This document shows positions 8,976 to 17,614 of a DNA stretch of 64,000 bases, piece by piece. Below the pieces are notes generated by a model. It saw nothing but the letters and a program-made list of their open reading frames with translations, was not told the origin of the DNA and did no database searches. Origin of the DNA: an uncultured Oscillibacter sp. (GTDB taxonomy: Bacteria > Bacillota > Clostridia > Oscillospirales > Oscillospiraceae); the NCBI GenBank assembly GCA_910587705.1, contig CAJUMX010000001.1:248001-312000 (forward strand), written 5' to 3'. Position 1 is the stretch's first letter; each line of letters opens with the position of its first letter. Made by a program: the position numbers and the translations under genes.

Positions 8976-10118
8976 TTATTTCACGCCCAGGCGGCTGGAA
9001 ATGACCATGCGCTGGACTTCGGATGTACCCTCGTAAATCTCGGTGATCTTGGCATCGCGCATCATGCGCTCCACGGGATACTCGCGGGTGTAGCCATAGC
9101 CGCCGAAGAGCTGGACGGCCCGGCGGGTCACGTCGGACGCGGCCTCGGCGGCGAAGAGCTTCGCCATGGAGGCGTCCATGGAATAGTCCTCGTGCAGCTG
9201 CTTCTTGCAGGCGGCGGCATACACCAGGTACTGAGCGGCCTGCATGCGGCAGTGCATGTCAGCCAGCTGGAACTGGGTGTTCTGGAACTGGCTCAGGCGG
9301 CGGCCGAACTGGACGCGCTCCTGGGTGTACTTCACGGCCTCGTTCACCGCGCCCTCGCCCAGGCCCAGGGCCTGCGCCGCGATGCCGATACGGCCGCCGT
9401 CCAGGGTCATCATGGCGATCTTAAAGCCCTTGCCCTCTTTGCCCAGCAGGTTCTCCTTGGGAACGATGCAGTCCTCAAAGATCAAATCGCAGGTAGAGGA
9501 GCCCCGGATACCCATTTTCTTCTCGTGCTTGCCGGTGGAGAAGCCGGGGAAGTCCTTCTCCACGATGAAGGCGGAGATGCCGTGGTTTCCCTTGGACTTG
9601 TCGGTCATGGCCATGACTACAAAGGTGTCCGCCACGTTTCCGTTGGTGATGAAGCACTTGGAGCCGTTGAGGACATAGTGGTCGCCCTCCAGGACGGCGG
9701 TGGTCTGCTGGCCGGAGGCATCGGTGCCGGCGCCGGGCTCCGTGAGGCCGAAGGCGCCGATCTTCTTGCCGCTCAGCAGGTCGGGGAGATACTTTTTCTT
9801 CTGCTCCTCGGTGCCGTGCTCAAAGATGGGGGCGCAGCACAGGGAGGTATGGGCGGAGACGATGACGGCGGTGGTGCCGCAGACCTTGGCCAGCTCTTCC
9901 ACGCACATGGCATAGGAGAGAACGTCGCCGCCGGCGCCGCCGTACTCCTTGGGGAAGTAAATGCCCATCATGCCCAGCTTGGCCATCTTCTCCACGGTCT
10001 CCATGGGGAAGCGCTCTTCCTCGTCGATCTCCTCGGCCAGGGGTCTGACCTCGTTCTCGGCGAACTCACGGTACATCTTACGGAGCATCAGCTGCTCATT
10101 GGAAAGGTGAAAATCCAT
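8976..10118 (-). CDS. bcd: Short-chain acyl-CoA (butyryl-CoA) dehydrogenase
   Basis: A 380-residue FAD enzyme of normal family length. Acyl-CoA dehydrogenase signatures are visible: the FAD-binding GLTEPGAGTD segment (about residues 130-139), QFGRRLSQFQ in the C-terminal helical domain, and the YEGTSEVQR motif near the end, whose Glu is the expected catalytic base. With EtfAB it would reduce crotonyl-CoA to butyryl-CoA. Neighbours encode hydroxybutyryl-CoA dehydrogenase and EtfBA, but thiolase and crotonase are absent from this locus. AAAGGAG precedes the ATG by about 10 nt. Confidence 0.9.
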   Translation of the reverse strand: MDFHLSNEQLMLRKMYREFAENEVRPLAEEIDEEERFPMETVEKMAKLGMMGIYFPKEYGGAGGDVLSYAMCVEELAKVCGTTAVIVSAHTSLCCAPIFEHGTEEQKKKYLPDLLSGKKIGAFGLTEPGAGTDASGQQTTAVLEGDHYVLNGSKCFITNGNVADTFVVMAMTDKSKGNHGISAFIVEKDFPGFSTGKHEKKMGIRGSSTCDLIFEDCIVPKENLLGKEGKGFKIAMMTLDGGRIGIAAQALGLGEGAVNEAVKYTQERVQFGRRLSQFQNTQFQLADMHCRMQAAQYLVYAAACKKQLHEDYSMDASMAKLFAAEAASDVTRRAVQLFGGYGYTREYPVERMMRDAKITEIYEGTSEVQRMVISSRLGVK

Positions 10119-10144
10119 ACCTTATATACTCCTTTACTCCGGTT

Positions 10145-10981
10145 TTACTTGGAATAGTCGTAGAAGCCCTTGCCGGTCTTTTTGCCCAGCAGACCGCCGC
10201 GGACCATCTTCTTCAGCAGCAGGGCGGGACGGTACTTGGGATCGCCGCTCTCGTTAAAGAGGGTCTCCATGATGGCCAGGCACACGTCCAGGCCGATGAA
10301 GTCGCCCAGAGCCAGGGGGCCCATGGGATGATTCGCGCCCAGGCGCATGGCCTTGTCGATGTCCTCCACGGAGGCAACGCCGGTCTCCACCAGACCCGCC
10401 GCCTCGTTGATCATGGGAATCAGGATCTTGTTGACCACGAAGCCGGGAGCCTCGGCCACTTCCACGGGGTCCTTGCCGATCTCCTGGGACAGCTTATAGA
10501 TGAAGTCGAAGGTCTCCTGGGTGGTGTTGGCGCCCCGGATGATTTCCACCAGCTTCATGCTGGGGACGGGGTTGAAGAAGTGCATGCCGATCACGGGATG
10601 GTTCAGGCCGTTGGCCATCTCGGTGATGGACAGGGAGGAGGTGTTGGAGGCAAAAATGGCCTCGGGCTTGCACATGGCATCCAGCTCGCTGAGCAGGGCC
10701 TTCTTGGTGCCCATGTCTTCCTTGACGCACTCAATGACGAGATCCGCGTCGGCGCAGGCGGATTTCTCCTCCACCAGCACGTTGGCCATGATGGCGTCGG
10801 CGGCGGCCTGCTCCATCCGGCCCTTGTCCACGCGCTTCTGGAGAGAGGCGGCCAGCTTGTCCTTGTGCTTCTGGGCGGACGCCACGGAGCTGGCATACAT
10901 CAGGGCGGTGTGGCCCTTTGCCGCGAAGACCTGAGCGATGCCGCTGCCCATCGTACCCGCGCCAAAAATCGCTACCTTCAT
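10145..10981 (-). CDS. hbd: 3-hydroxybutyryl-CoA dehydrogenase
   Basis: This 278-residue NAD(P)-dependent enzyme reduces acetoacetyl-CoA to 3-hydroxybutyryl-CoA. The N-terminal Rossmann motif (IFGAGTMGSGIA, residues 4-15) and the dimerisation-domain sequences GMHFFNPVP and ANHPMGPLALGDFIGLD are characteristic; the His of GMHFFNP is the expected catalytic residue. I start at the ATG preceded by AGGAGG. It is the first gene of the operon, behind a consensus promoter about 100 nt upstream that overlaps a Rex-like palindrome. Confidence 0.93.
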   Translation of the reverse strand: MKVAIFGAGTMGSGIAQVFAAKGHTALMYASSVASAQKHKDKLAASLQKRVDKGRMEQAAADAIMANVLVEEKSACADADLVIECVKEDMGTKKALLSELDAMCKPEAIFASNTSSLSITEMANGLNHPVIGMHFFNPVPSMKLVEIIRGANTTQETFDFIYKLSQEIGKDPVEVAEAPGFVVNKILIPMINEAAGLVETGVASVEDIDKAMRLGANHPMGPLALGDFIGLDVCLAIMETLFNESGDPKYRPALLLKKMVRGGLLGKKTGKGFYDYSK

Positions 10982-11060
10982 GATTGTTCCTCCTGTTATT
11001 TTGTAAAATTGTGGCTCTGTTACCTCGTTCAAATTCGGACAAAGAGAGCAAATCCCGACA

Positions 11061-11078
11061 TTGCTAATTTGCTCACAA
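11061..11078 (-). promoter_or_regulatory. Possible Rex (redox) operator
   Basis: Read on the minus strand, TTGTGA, six bases, then TAGCAA resembles the Rex consensus (TTGTGA-N6-TCACAA); the left half is perfect and the right matches 4 of 6. It lies just downstream of the hbd -10, where a repressor would block transcription. Rex control of butyryl-CoA genes is known in clostridia. Confidence 0.4.
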
Positions 11079-11083
11079 TCTTT

Positions 11084-11112
11084 ATTATAGGGTCCTTCCG
11101 CCGAATTATCAA
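11084..11112 (-). promoter_or_regulatory. Promoter of the hbd-bcd-etfBA operon
   Basis: TTGATA (-35, 11107-11112), a 17 bp spacer and a perfect TATAAT (-10, 11084-11089) on the minus strand. The leader to hbd is about 95 nt. Confidence 0.75.
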
Positions 11113-11320
11113 GTACAATTTTACTGCCGCCCCCCTCTTTTTTTCTTTTTTACGATTCGTACAAAATACTCGTTAAAATTTATACAATTTTCTATCTCCC
11201 GCCGTTTTCTTCCATCCCCGCTGTCCTTTGGCAGAAGCTCCCGCTTTGCCGAAAAAGGACGTGCTCCTTTGGCGATTCTGTCAAATTTTTAGATTGCCTA
11301 AAAATTTTTTAGATTCCCTC

Positions 11321-11348
11321 TTGCATTTTCCGGTTTCTATGCTATCAT
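11321..11348 (+). promoter_or_regulatory. Promoter of the diaminopropionate ammonia-lyase gene
   Basis: TTGCAT (-35), 16 bp, then TATCAT (-10) with a TGC extension, about 57 nt before the ATG. The intergenic stretch from 10982 to 11405 is AT-rich and holds this promoter, the divergent hbd promoter and no gene that I can see. Confidence 0.6.
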
Positions 11349-11405
11349 GGGAGCATCACCTGAAATTTTTTTAGCTTGATCAACAATATATTTTGGAGGC
11401 GCACC

Positions 11406-12620
11406 ATGAAAGAAGCCATCAAGTGGACCCTGAACCGCATGCCCAAGAGCGAGGACAAACAGCTCCCCGTCATGTCCCTGTCCAACGTGGCGAAAGCCCG
11501 CTTTTTCCACAGCAGCTTCCCCCAGTACTCCATCACCCCTCTGGCCGAGCTGGACGGCATGGCCAAGTATCTGGGGCTGGCGGGCCTCTATGTGAAGAAC
11601 GAGGCCCACCGCTTCGGCCTCAACGCTTTCAAGGTCCTGGGCGGCTCCTTCGCCATGGGCCGGTACATCGCCAAGGAGATGGGCCGGGACGTGTCCGAGA
11701 TGACCTATGACTATCTGACCAGCGAGGCCTTCCGCCGGGAGTTCGGCCAGGCCACCTTCTTCACCGCCACCGACGGCAACCATGGTCGGGGCGTGGCCTG
11801 GGCAGCCAACAAGCTGGGCCAGAAGGCCGTGGTCCACATGCCCAAGGGCAGCAGCCAGCCCCGCTTCGACAACATCGCCAAAGAGGGGGCCCAGGTGACC
11901 ATCGAGGAAGTCAACTACGACGACTGCGTCCGCATGGCCGCCGCCGAGGCCGCCCAGACGGAGCACGGCGTCATTGTCCAGGACACTGCCTGGGACGGCT
12001 ATGAGGAGATTCCCTCCTGGATCATGCAGGGCTACGGCACCATGGCCGGGGAGTCCGCGGAGCAGCTGCGGCAGATCGGCGTGAACCGCCCCACCCACGT
12101 CTTTGTCCAGGCAGGCGTGGGAAGCCTCGCCGGGGCCGTGGTGGGCTATTTCACCAACCTCTTCCCCAACGATCCCCCGAAGTTCATCGTCATGGAGGCC
12201 CAGGCGGCGGACTGCCTGTACCAGGGCGCTCTGGCCGGGGACGGAAAGCCCCGGGTAGTGGACGGCGACTTGAGTACCATTATGGCGGGCCTGGCCTGCG
12301 GCGAGCCCAACACCATTTCCTGGGACATTCTCCGCAACCACGTCACCGCCTTTGTCTCCTGCCCCGACTGGGTGAGCGCCCGGGGCATGCGGATGCTGGG
12401 CGTGCCCGTGAAGGGGGACCCGGTGGTCATCTCCGGCGAGAGCGGCGCGGTGGGCATGGGCCTGATCGCCGCGCTCATGGAAACCGACGAGTACAAGGAC
12501 CTGCGGGAGGCCATCGGCCTGGACCGCTACAGCCAGGTGCTGATGTTCTCCACCGAGGGCAACACGGACCCTCTGAAGTTCCGCAAGGTGTTGTGGGACG
12601 GCGAATACGCCACGGTCTGA
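11406..12620 (+). CDS. dpaL: Diaminopropionate ammonia-lyase
   Basis: The 404-residue fold-type II PLP enzyme converts 2,3-diaminopropionate to pyruvate and two ammonia. K76 in NAFKVLGG is the expected Schiff-base lysine, matching the known position in the E. coli enzyme; DGNHGRGVAW is the expected phosphate/substrate loop. Length fits the family (about 400). I start at the second in-frame ATG, preceded by TGGAGG. The gene is monocistronic, with its own promoter and a terminator 28 nt after the stop. It would let the cell use diaminopropionate (and D-serine in some homologues) as a nitrogen and carbon source. Confidence 0.9.
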   Translation: MKEAIKWTLNRMPKSEDKQLPVMSLSNVAKARFFHSSFPQYSITPLAELDGMAKYLGLAGLYVKNEAHRFGLNAFKVLGGSFAMGRYIAKEMGRDVSEMTYDYLTSEAFRREFGQATFFTATDGNHGRGVAWAANKLGQKAVVHMPKGSSQPRFDNIAKEGAQVTIEEVNYDDCVRMAAAEAAQTEHGVIVQDTAWDGYEEIPSWIMQGYGTMAGESAEQLRQIGVNRPTHVFVQAGVGSLAGAVVGYFTNLFPNDPPKFIVMEAQAADCLYQGALAGDGKPRVVDGDLSTIMAGLACGEPNTISWDILRNHVTAFVSCPDWVSARGMRMLGVPVKGDPVVISGESGAVGMGLIAALMETDEYKDLREAIGLDRYSQVLMFSTEGNTDPLKFRKVLWDGEYATV

Positions 12621-12648
12621 CGGAATCGGGTATATTATATAATGTATC

Positions 12649-12676
12649 GGGAGTCAGGCCGCAGGGTCTGGCTCCC
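12649..12676 (+). terminator. Terminator after dpaL
   Basis: A 12 bp stem with two wobble pairs (12649-12660 with 12665-12676) and a GCAG loop, followed by a C/T-rich run. Confidence 0.6.
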
Positions 12677-12710
12677 CCTTTGTCTTGCCTCCAGGGGATG
12701 CGGAATTTTG

Positions 12711-12739
12711 TTGCGCTCCGCCGAAAAATGTGATATAAC
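12711..12739 (+). promoter_or_regulatory. Promoter of the GMP synthase gene
   Basis: TTGCGC, 17 bp, TATAAC, located 46 nt before the ATG. I see no purine riboswitch in the short leader. Confidence 0.55.
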
Positions 12740-12784
12740 AGCAGAGGGAAGAAACAACTATTTTTATACAATGGAGGACAGTCT

Positions 12785-13765
12785 ATGAATGGCAACATCC
12801 GTCCCGCAGACATGAAGCGGATCAATACTCCGGAGCTGGCGGAGGCGTTCATCGCCGAGCAGGTGGCCCAGGTCCGGGCCCAGGTGGGAGACAAAAAGGT
12901 CCTGCTGGCCCTCTCCGGCGGCGTGGACTCTTCGGTGGTGGCCGCGCTTCTCATTAAAGCCATCGGCAAGCAGCTGGTCTGCGTCCACGTGAACCACGGC
13001 CTGATGCGTAAAGGCGAAAGCGAACAGGTCATCGAGGTCTTTAAAAACCAGCTGGACGCGAACCTGATTTACGTGGACGCCACAGACCGCTTCCTGGATT
13101 TGCTGGCAGGTGTGGATGAGCCGGAGCGGAAGCGGAAGATCATCGGCGGTGAGTTCATCAAGGTCTTTGATGAGGAAGCCCGGAAGCTGGAGGGCATCTC
13201 CTTCCTGGCCCAGGGGACCATTTATCCCGACATCCTGGAGAGCGACGGAGTCAAGGCCCACCACAACGTGGGCGGCCTGCCGGAGGACATGGACTTTGAG
13301 CTGGTGGAGCCGGTAAAGCTGCTGTTCAAGGACGAGGTTCGAGCAGTGGGCCGGGCCCTGGGCCTGCCGGTCTCCATGGTGGAGCGCCAGCCCTTCCCGG
13401 GACCGGGCCTGGGCGTGCGGTGCCTGGGGGCCATCACCCGGGACCGTCTGGCGGCCCTGCGGGAGTCCGACGCGATTTTGCGGGAGGAGTTCGGCAAGGC
13501 GGGCCTGGCGGAAAAGGTCTGGCAGTTCTTCACCGTGGTGCCGGATTTCCGGTCCACCGGCGTGCGGGACGGCAAGCGGGCCTTTGACTGGCCGGTGATC
13601 ATCCGGGCGGTGAATACCGTGGACGCTATGACGGCAGAGGTGCCGGAGATTCCCTGGGCGGTGCTCCAGACGATCACGGGCCGGATTCTGGCGGAGGTGC
13701 CGGGCGTATGCCGGGTGCTGTATGATTTGACGCCGAAGCCGGTGGGGACGATCGAATGGGAATAA
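12785..13765 (+). CDS. guaA: GMP synthase, ATP-pyrophosphatase subunit (no glutaminase domain)
   Basis: This 326-residue protein covers only the ATP-pyrophosphatase and dimerisation parts of GMP synthase. The P-loop SGGVDSS is at residues 44-50, RQPFPGPGLGVR binds substrate, and the C-terminus ends with KPVGTIEWE, the intact end of bacterial GuaA. It activates XMP to adenylyl-XMP and aminates it to GMP. The roughly 190-residue N-terminal glutamine amidotransferase present in most bacterial GuaA is missing: the ATG has its own GGAGG site and promoter, so this is a separate gene as in archaea, not a truncated reading frame. A separate GATase partner, or use of free ammonia, is required; no partner is in the window. 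Confidence 0.88.
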   Translation: MNGNIRPADMKRINTPELAEAFIAEQVAQVRAQVGDKKVLLALSGGVDSSVVAALLIKAIGKQLVCVHVNHGLMRKGESEQVIEVFKNQLDANLIYVDATDRFLDLLAGVDEPERKRKIIGGEFIKVFDEEARKLEGISFLAQGTIYPDILESDGVKAHHNVGGLPEDMDFELVEPVKLLFKDEVRAVGRALGLPVSMVERQPFPGPGLGVRCLGAITRDRLAALRESDAILREEFGKAGLAEKVWQFFTVVPDFRSTGVRDGKRAFDWPVIIRAVNTVDAMTAEVPEIPWAVLQTITGRILAEVPGVCRVLYDLTPKPVGTIEWE

Positions 13766-13799
13766 TTTTCGTTTTTTCGCAGTCCTAAATATTAAGCAG

Positions 13800-13829
13800 C
13801 AGGAGGGCACTCCAAGGGGTGCCCTCCTG
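13800..13829 (+). terminator. Terminator after guaA
   Basis: Perfect 11 bp inverted repeat (13800-13810 with 13819-13829) with an 8 nt loop, followed by ATTTAT. It also marks the left edge of the AT-rich block. Confidence 0.65.
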
Positions 13830-13837
13830 ATTTATAC

Positions 13838-13866
13838 TTGTCAGCAGGTGTTTTTACTGTTATAAT
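13838..13866 (+). promoter_or_regulatory. Promoter of the GNAT acetyltransferase gene
   Basis: TTGTCA, 17 bp, perfect TATAAT, 35 nt before the ATG. Confidence 0.65.
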
Positions 13867-13901
13867 GAGAGGGACAAATCGGGATTTGTGAGAAAAAACA
13901 T

Positions 13902-14384
13902 ATGATTAGAATAAGACCATATAAAGCTTCGGATGTGAATACGATATTATCGTGGTGTCAAGATGAAAAAGCATTTTATCAATGGACAGCAGGTATACTC
14001 GGTAATTACCCGATAACCCAAAAAGAATTTTGTTTTGTTGAATCTCTAATGCCGTTTACTGCATTTGATGAAACAGGAATTGTTGGTTTTTTTACACTAA
14101 GGAACCCTGCTGAATCATTGGATGAATTGCGCTTTGGATTTGTTATTGTTAATCCTCACAGGAGAGGAAAAGGCTATGGAAAAGATATGCTCCGATTAGG
14201 CATAAAATTTGTATTTGAAATATATGGAGCAAAAAAAGTATCATTGGGCGTTTTTGAGAATAATCTTCCAGCTTATTATTGTTATAAAGCAGTCGGTTTT
14301 AGCGATGTAGTTCTTGATACAACAGAAAAATATTGTATTCTGGGTGAAGAATGGAAGTGCAAAGAATTGGTTATGGAAAAGTAG
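13902..14384 (+). CDS. GNAT-family N-acetyltransferase
   Basis: A 160-residue GCN5-related acetyltransferase using acetyl-CoA to acetylate an unidentified small molecule or protein N-terminus. The RRGKGYGKDML segment (about residues 86-96) is the acetyl-CoA pyrophosphate loop (motif A, R/Q-x-x-G-x-G/A), followed by the usual LGVFENNLPAYYCYKAVGF motif B. The gene is clearly more AT-rich than its neighbours, with AAA/ATA/TTA codons rare elsewhere here, which suggests recent acquisition. It has its own consensus promoter. RimI/RimJ-like or drug-modifying roles cannot be distinguished. Confidence 0.8.
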   Translation: MIRIRPYKASDVNTILSWCQDEKAFYQWTAGILGNYPITQKEFCFVESLMPFTAFDETGIVGFFTLRNPAESLDELRFGFVIVNPHRRGKGYGKDMLRLGIKFVFEIYGAKKVSLGVFENNLPAYYCYKAVGFSDVVLDTTEKYCILGEEWKCKELVMEK

Positions 14385-14760
14385 ATAAATGCCGATTTGT
14401 TGGGGTGTTTTCTACTAATGAATATCTTGGAAAAGGGAGGGGAATACGGTTGCATTTCCCCATCTTTTATGATACGATTTTGATACTAAGAAAATTAGCG
14501 GCCAAAAATAGCAGGTGAAATATTAACAAATTTGCGAATGTTACACCTGTGAAAGCATAGAAAATACAGCCCCATATAATAGGATTTGTCGAGCGGGAAT
14601 GAGCCTTTGAAACCACAAACTCGTTGCGGCACAATGGATAGACAGTTTTATGTCTCTCTTTTGATAACGCTCCCCATAGGCCATATCATTCTGTATCCCC
14701 GGCGGATTGCAGGTAAAACGTGTTCCTTTGCGGCTTGTTGGTGACAAAAATCACATTAGA

Positions 14761-14794
14761 AAGCCCTTACCGATGGCAGCGTCGGTAAGGGCTT
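14761..14794 (+). terminator. Isolated rho-independent terminator
   Basis: Perfect 13 bp stem (14761-14773 with 14782-14794) with an 8 nt loop and a TTT tail. No intact gene ends here on the plus strand, so it probably belonged to a lost gene. Confidence 0.6.
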
Positions 14795-14799
14795 TTTAC

Positions 14800-15171
14800 T
14801 ATCTGTTATTCTTTGCCCAGTCCGGCTTTGAAAACCGCTGTCAGAATGTCGGCAAATCCTCGGGCGGGGACTTGGATCTATCTACGGGTTATCGTATAGG
14901 GATAGTCATATCGAGATCACCTATCGCTACGCCCACCAGCCTCTATACCAGGCAGGATTGCTTTACCCAGTGGCTAAACCGGGACACTATGATGCAGGAC
15001 AACCCCAAGGTCTATAACGCTCCGCAGGAGATCGTTGCCAACTATGAGTAGGTCAAGCAAGTTCGGTCCGGAGAAGGCGGAACGGGCTGTGGAGGACGCC
15101 AGGCAGCGGAGAAGGAACAGAAGAACGCAAAACCGAATCTTAGCAAGGTAAATCCACCAGGAAAGCACTTC
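14800..15171 (+). pseudogene. Frameshifted gene remnant
   Basis: Three consecutive frames each give plausible protein: one with AQSGFENRCQNVGKSSG (about 14817-14868), the next with YRDSHIEITYRYAHQPLYQ (about 14892-14950), and a third with a charged tail EKAERAVEDARQRRRNRR (about 15075-15130). The pattern is that of one gene broken by two or more frameshifts. I do not recognise the family with certainty; accessory genes of integrative elements are my best guess. Confidence 0.3.
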
Positions 15172-15229
15172 AAGGGGTATTTTCCGGCTTTCGATTTATC
15201 AGCGGTTTTTACCGCTGAGGCAGAACTAT

Positions 15230-16051
15230 TCATTTTGGCATTACAGGTATTTCAATCTGTACGAGAGCATCTTCCGCCCGGTCAATCACATTTTCATTGA
15301 TAATCACTTCATACGAAAACCCAGATAATACAAGGCCATGTGCTTCAACATAATCAAATATCCTTTGGTAGCACAGCACAGGGCTTTCCGCCGCATCCCT
15401 ATAAAAGGCCCGCACATAATCTCCGGCAGGCTGTATGTGCAATCCATCTTTCTTTATGGGAAAGGGGATTTCAATAAAAAGCTTGGAATAATCCGCAAAG
15501 TCCCCATTTCGCAGACTATCCACCGCAATCATCGTTCCATACAAGGCGTCATGCAGACGGCGAAGCTGATATTTTTTCGTTTCAGCGGTAATCAGCTCTA
15601 CCTGCTTATCAAACGTCGTGTCCTGATGGATGTCTACGGTAACAAAACTGCGCTCTTTCTTCTGCACAACGCTGATTTCCGATAAGTCCATCGTCAACAA
15701 TGTCTGCATGTTCTGGCGGTGGTAGGACAGCGTTTTCCGCACCGCTCTTAGATGCTCCATGCTGCGGTCCAAATCTTCGATCTTTTCCTGCAAAAGCCGT
15801 TCCATGCTGGTGGCGGAACGGTTTTTCATAAAGGTCCGGATTTCCTCAATCGGTACATCCAACTCCCGCAGCAGCAGGATTGTTTCCAGAATGGCACTTT
15901 GATAGTAGCTGTAATACCTGTATCCATTTTCGGGATGGATCAACGCTGGATGAAAAAGGCCAATTTCATCGTACCACATCAGCGTTTTTTTATTGATGCC
16001 ATGCAGAGCCGCAAATTGACCGATGGTGAGCAGTTTTCTTTTTTTCTCCAT
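15230..16051 (-). CDS. MerR-family regulator with effector-binding domain
   Basis: The 273-residue protein has an N-terminal MerR winged helix (TIGQFAALHGINKKTLMWYD, residues 9-28), a dimerisation helix (about 85-120) and a C-terminal GyrI-like effector domain (from about 125), the layout of BmrR/BltR multidrug sensors. It probably binds a toxic compound and activates the divergent MATE gene through the 19 bp-spacer promoter between them. The gene is more AT-rich than the chromosome average. No ribosome site as strong as elsewhere is visible before the ATG. Confidence 0.85.
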   Translation of the reverse strand: MEKKRKLLTIGQFAALHGINKKTLMWYDEIGLFHPALIHPENGYRYYSYYQSAILETILLLRELDVPIEEIRTFMKNRSATSMERLLQEKIEDLDRSMEHLRAVRKTLSYHRQNMQTLLTMDLSEISVVQKKERSFVTVDIHQDTTFDKQVELITAETKKYQLRRLHDALYGTMIAVDSLRNGDFADYSKLFIEIPFPIKKDGLHIQPAGDYVRAFYRDAAESPVLCYQRIFDYVEAHGLVLSGFSYEVIINENVIDRAEDALVQIEIPVMPK

Positions 16052-16066
16052 TTTTTCAAATACCTC

Positions 16067-16097
16067 TTGACTGTACCGTTACTGTACGGATTATTCT
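16067..16097 (+). promoter_or_regulatory. MerR-type promoter of the MATE gene
   Basis: TTGACT and TATTCT are 19 bp apart, the overlong spacer MerR activators need. The spacer carries two GTAC palindromes (within a repeated ACTGTAC), the likely operator. Confidence 0.6.
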
Positions 16098-16139
16098 ATC
16101 GCATATACCGGAGAAAAACAAGAAAAAAGGAGAACACTT

Positions 16140-17471
16140 ATGGAAAATCAAAATGCTTACAACAAGCCGGTCACGTTGAGGAACATCCTCCAATTCGCGG
16201 TTCCTACCATTGCAATGTCTGTCTTTATGTCCTTTTACACCATGGTTGACGGCCTGTTTGTGTCAAATCTGATTGGCACAAGCGCGCTGTCCGCCATCAA
16301 TCTGACGGCCCCGGTGATACAAGTGGTGACCGCCATCTCCACCATGCTGGCAACCGGCGGAAGCGCGGTCATCATGAAAAAAATGGGAGAGCAAAAGCCA
16401 AACGAGGCCAGGGAGGACTTCACGTTCCTGATAATCGTAAACGTCGTGGTTGGCTTGATCATGACCCTGCTGGGTTATTCCCTGATGGACCCTATCTTCG
16501 GGAGTATGGGGTTATCCCAAGAGGTTGCCGACTACTGCACCGCCTATCTCAGCCGCTACCTTCTCTTTACCATCCCAATCCTGCTGATGAACAATTTCAC
16601 CCTGTATATGATTGCTTCGGAAAAGGCGACCCTATCCCTGATCTGCTCCGTGGCTGGCGGTGTGCTGAACATGGTGCTTGACTATGGGTTTATCCGCCTT
16701 TTGGATATGGGAATCAGCGGCGCGGCCATTGCCACGGGCCTGGGCTACTCGGTGACCGCCGTTGTTGGTCTGTTTGTGTTCAGCCGCAAAAAGAGCCTCC
16801 TGCACTTCACAAAGCCCGCTTTCCGCTTCAAGGTCCTCGCAAGCGCGGCGGCAAACGGATGCTCTGAAATGGCGACCGCTTTGGTCACAGGCATCATTAC
16901 GATGATGTTCAACTGGACGATGCTCCGCTATGTCGGCGAAGATGGGGTTGCCGCCGTGACCATCATCATGTATGTGCTGATGTTTGCAAGCTCCCTTTAC
17001 ACAGGGTATTCCTATGGCGTTGCTCCCATGCTCAGCTATTACTACGGCGAGAAAAACCACGAAAAGCTGAAAAAGCTGGTTTCCACCAGTTTGAAAGTAA
17101 TCACCGGCATTTCCCTTGTGACCGTGGCGGCGTCCTTTGCCGCCACAAAGCCCCTGGTGTCCATTTTTGCCCGACCGGATAACCCAGTCTATGCGCTGGC
17201 TGTCACCGGAAACCGAATCTGCACTCTGGCACTGTTCTTCATTGGCTTTAATATCTTTGCCAGCGGGATGTTTACCGCATTGTCCAACGGTATCGTCTCC
17301 GCAATTCTCGCCTTTTCCCGCTCCTTCGTGTTCATGCTGATTACCATGCTGGTTCTGCCCGCAGTTTTCGGGGTAAACGGCATCTGGCTGGCTACGCCGG
17401 CGGCGGAGCTTATGGCCCTGGCCCTGTCCGTATGGATGTTCGTGAAATATCGGAAACGGTATCAATACTAA
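16140..17471 (+). CDS. MATE-family multidrug/Na+ antiporter
   Basis: A 443-residue inner-membrane protein with about 12 hydrophobic segments and the MATE pattern in both halves (IPTIAMSVFMSFYTMVDGLF near the N-terminus; SALSAINLTAPV after it). It likely exports cationic drugs in exchange for Na+ or H+. AAAAAAGGAG precedes the ATG. It is divergent from, and almost certainly controlled by, the MerR regulator. A second, unrelated-context MATE gene lies near 57 kb. Confidence 0.9.
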   Translation: MENQNAYNKPVTLRNILQFAVPTIAMSVFMSFYTMVDGLFVSNLIGTSALSAINLTAPVIQVVTAISTMLATGGSAVIMKKMGEQKPNEAREDFTFLIIVNVVVGLIMTLLGYSLMDPIFGSMGLSQEVADYCTAYLSRYLLFTIPILLMNNFTLYMIASEKATLSLICSVAGGVLNMVLDYGFIRLLDMGISGAAIATGLGYSVTAVVGLFVFSRKKSLLHFTKPAFRFKVLASAAANGCSEMATALVTGIITMMFNWTMLRYVGEDGVAAVTIIMYVLMFASSLYTGYSYGVAPMLSYYYGEKNHEKLKKLVSTSLKVITGISLVTVAASFAATKPLVSIFARPDNPVYALAVTGNRICTLALFFIGFNIFASGMFTALSNGIVSAILAFSRSFVFMLITMLVLPAVFGVNGIWLATPAAELMALALSVWMFVKYRKRYQY

Positions 17472-17614
17472 GCGGGGCCGCCTTGAACACAGAAAGCAGC
17501 CGCAAATCGCTTCGGCATTCTTTTGACGGGGGCAGATGATAAAAGGGTAGCTTTATAAACCATCTTGTGCTACACTTTTATCAGAGGAAAGAATTGCACG
17601 GAGGGAAGAACTAT

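Larger units (their letters stand above)
14385..15229. other. Gene-poor stretch with decayed coding sequence
   Basis: The first 350 bp are AT-rich and hold no gene I can support. From about 14800 protein-like stretches occur in three different frames, and a strong terminator hairpin stands at 14761-14794. This looks like the wreck of an acquired element. Confidence 0.5.

Noticed and set aside
7950..10157. Very long open frame opposite etfB, bcd and etfA
   Set aside because: GC-rich codons on the other strand give long chance frames; His/Gly/Leu-rich composition without any domain.
12621..12784. Purine riboswitch before guaA
   Set aside because: Leader is only about 40 nt and shows no purine-aptamer core.
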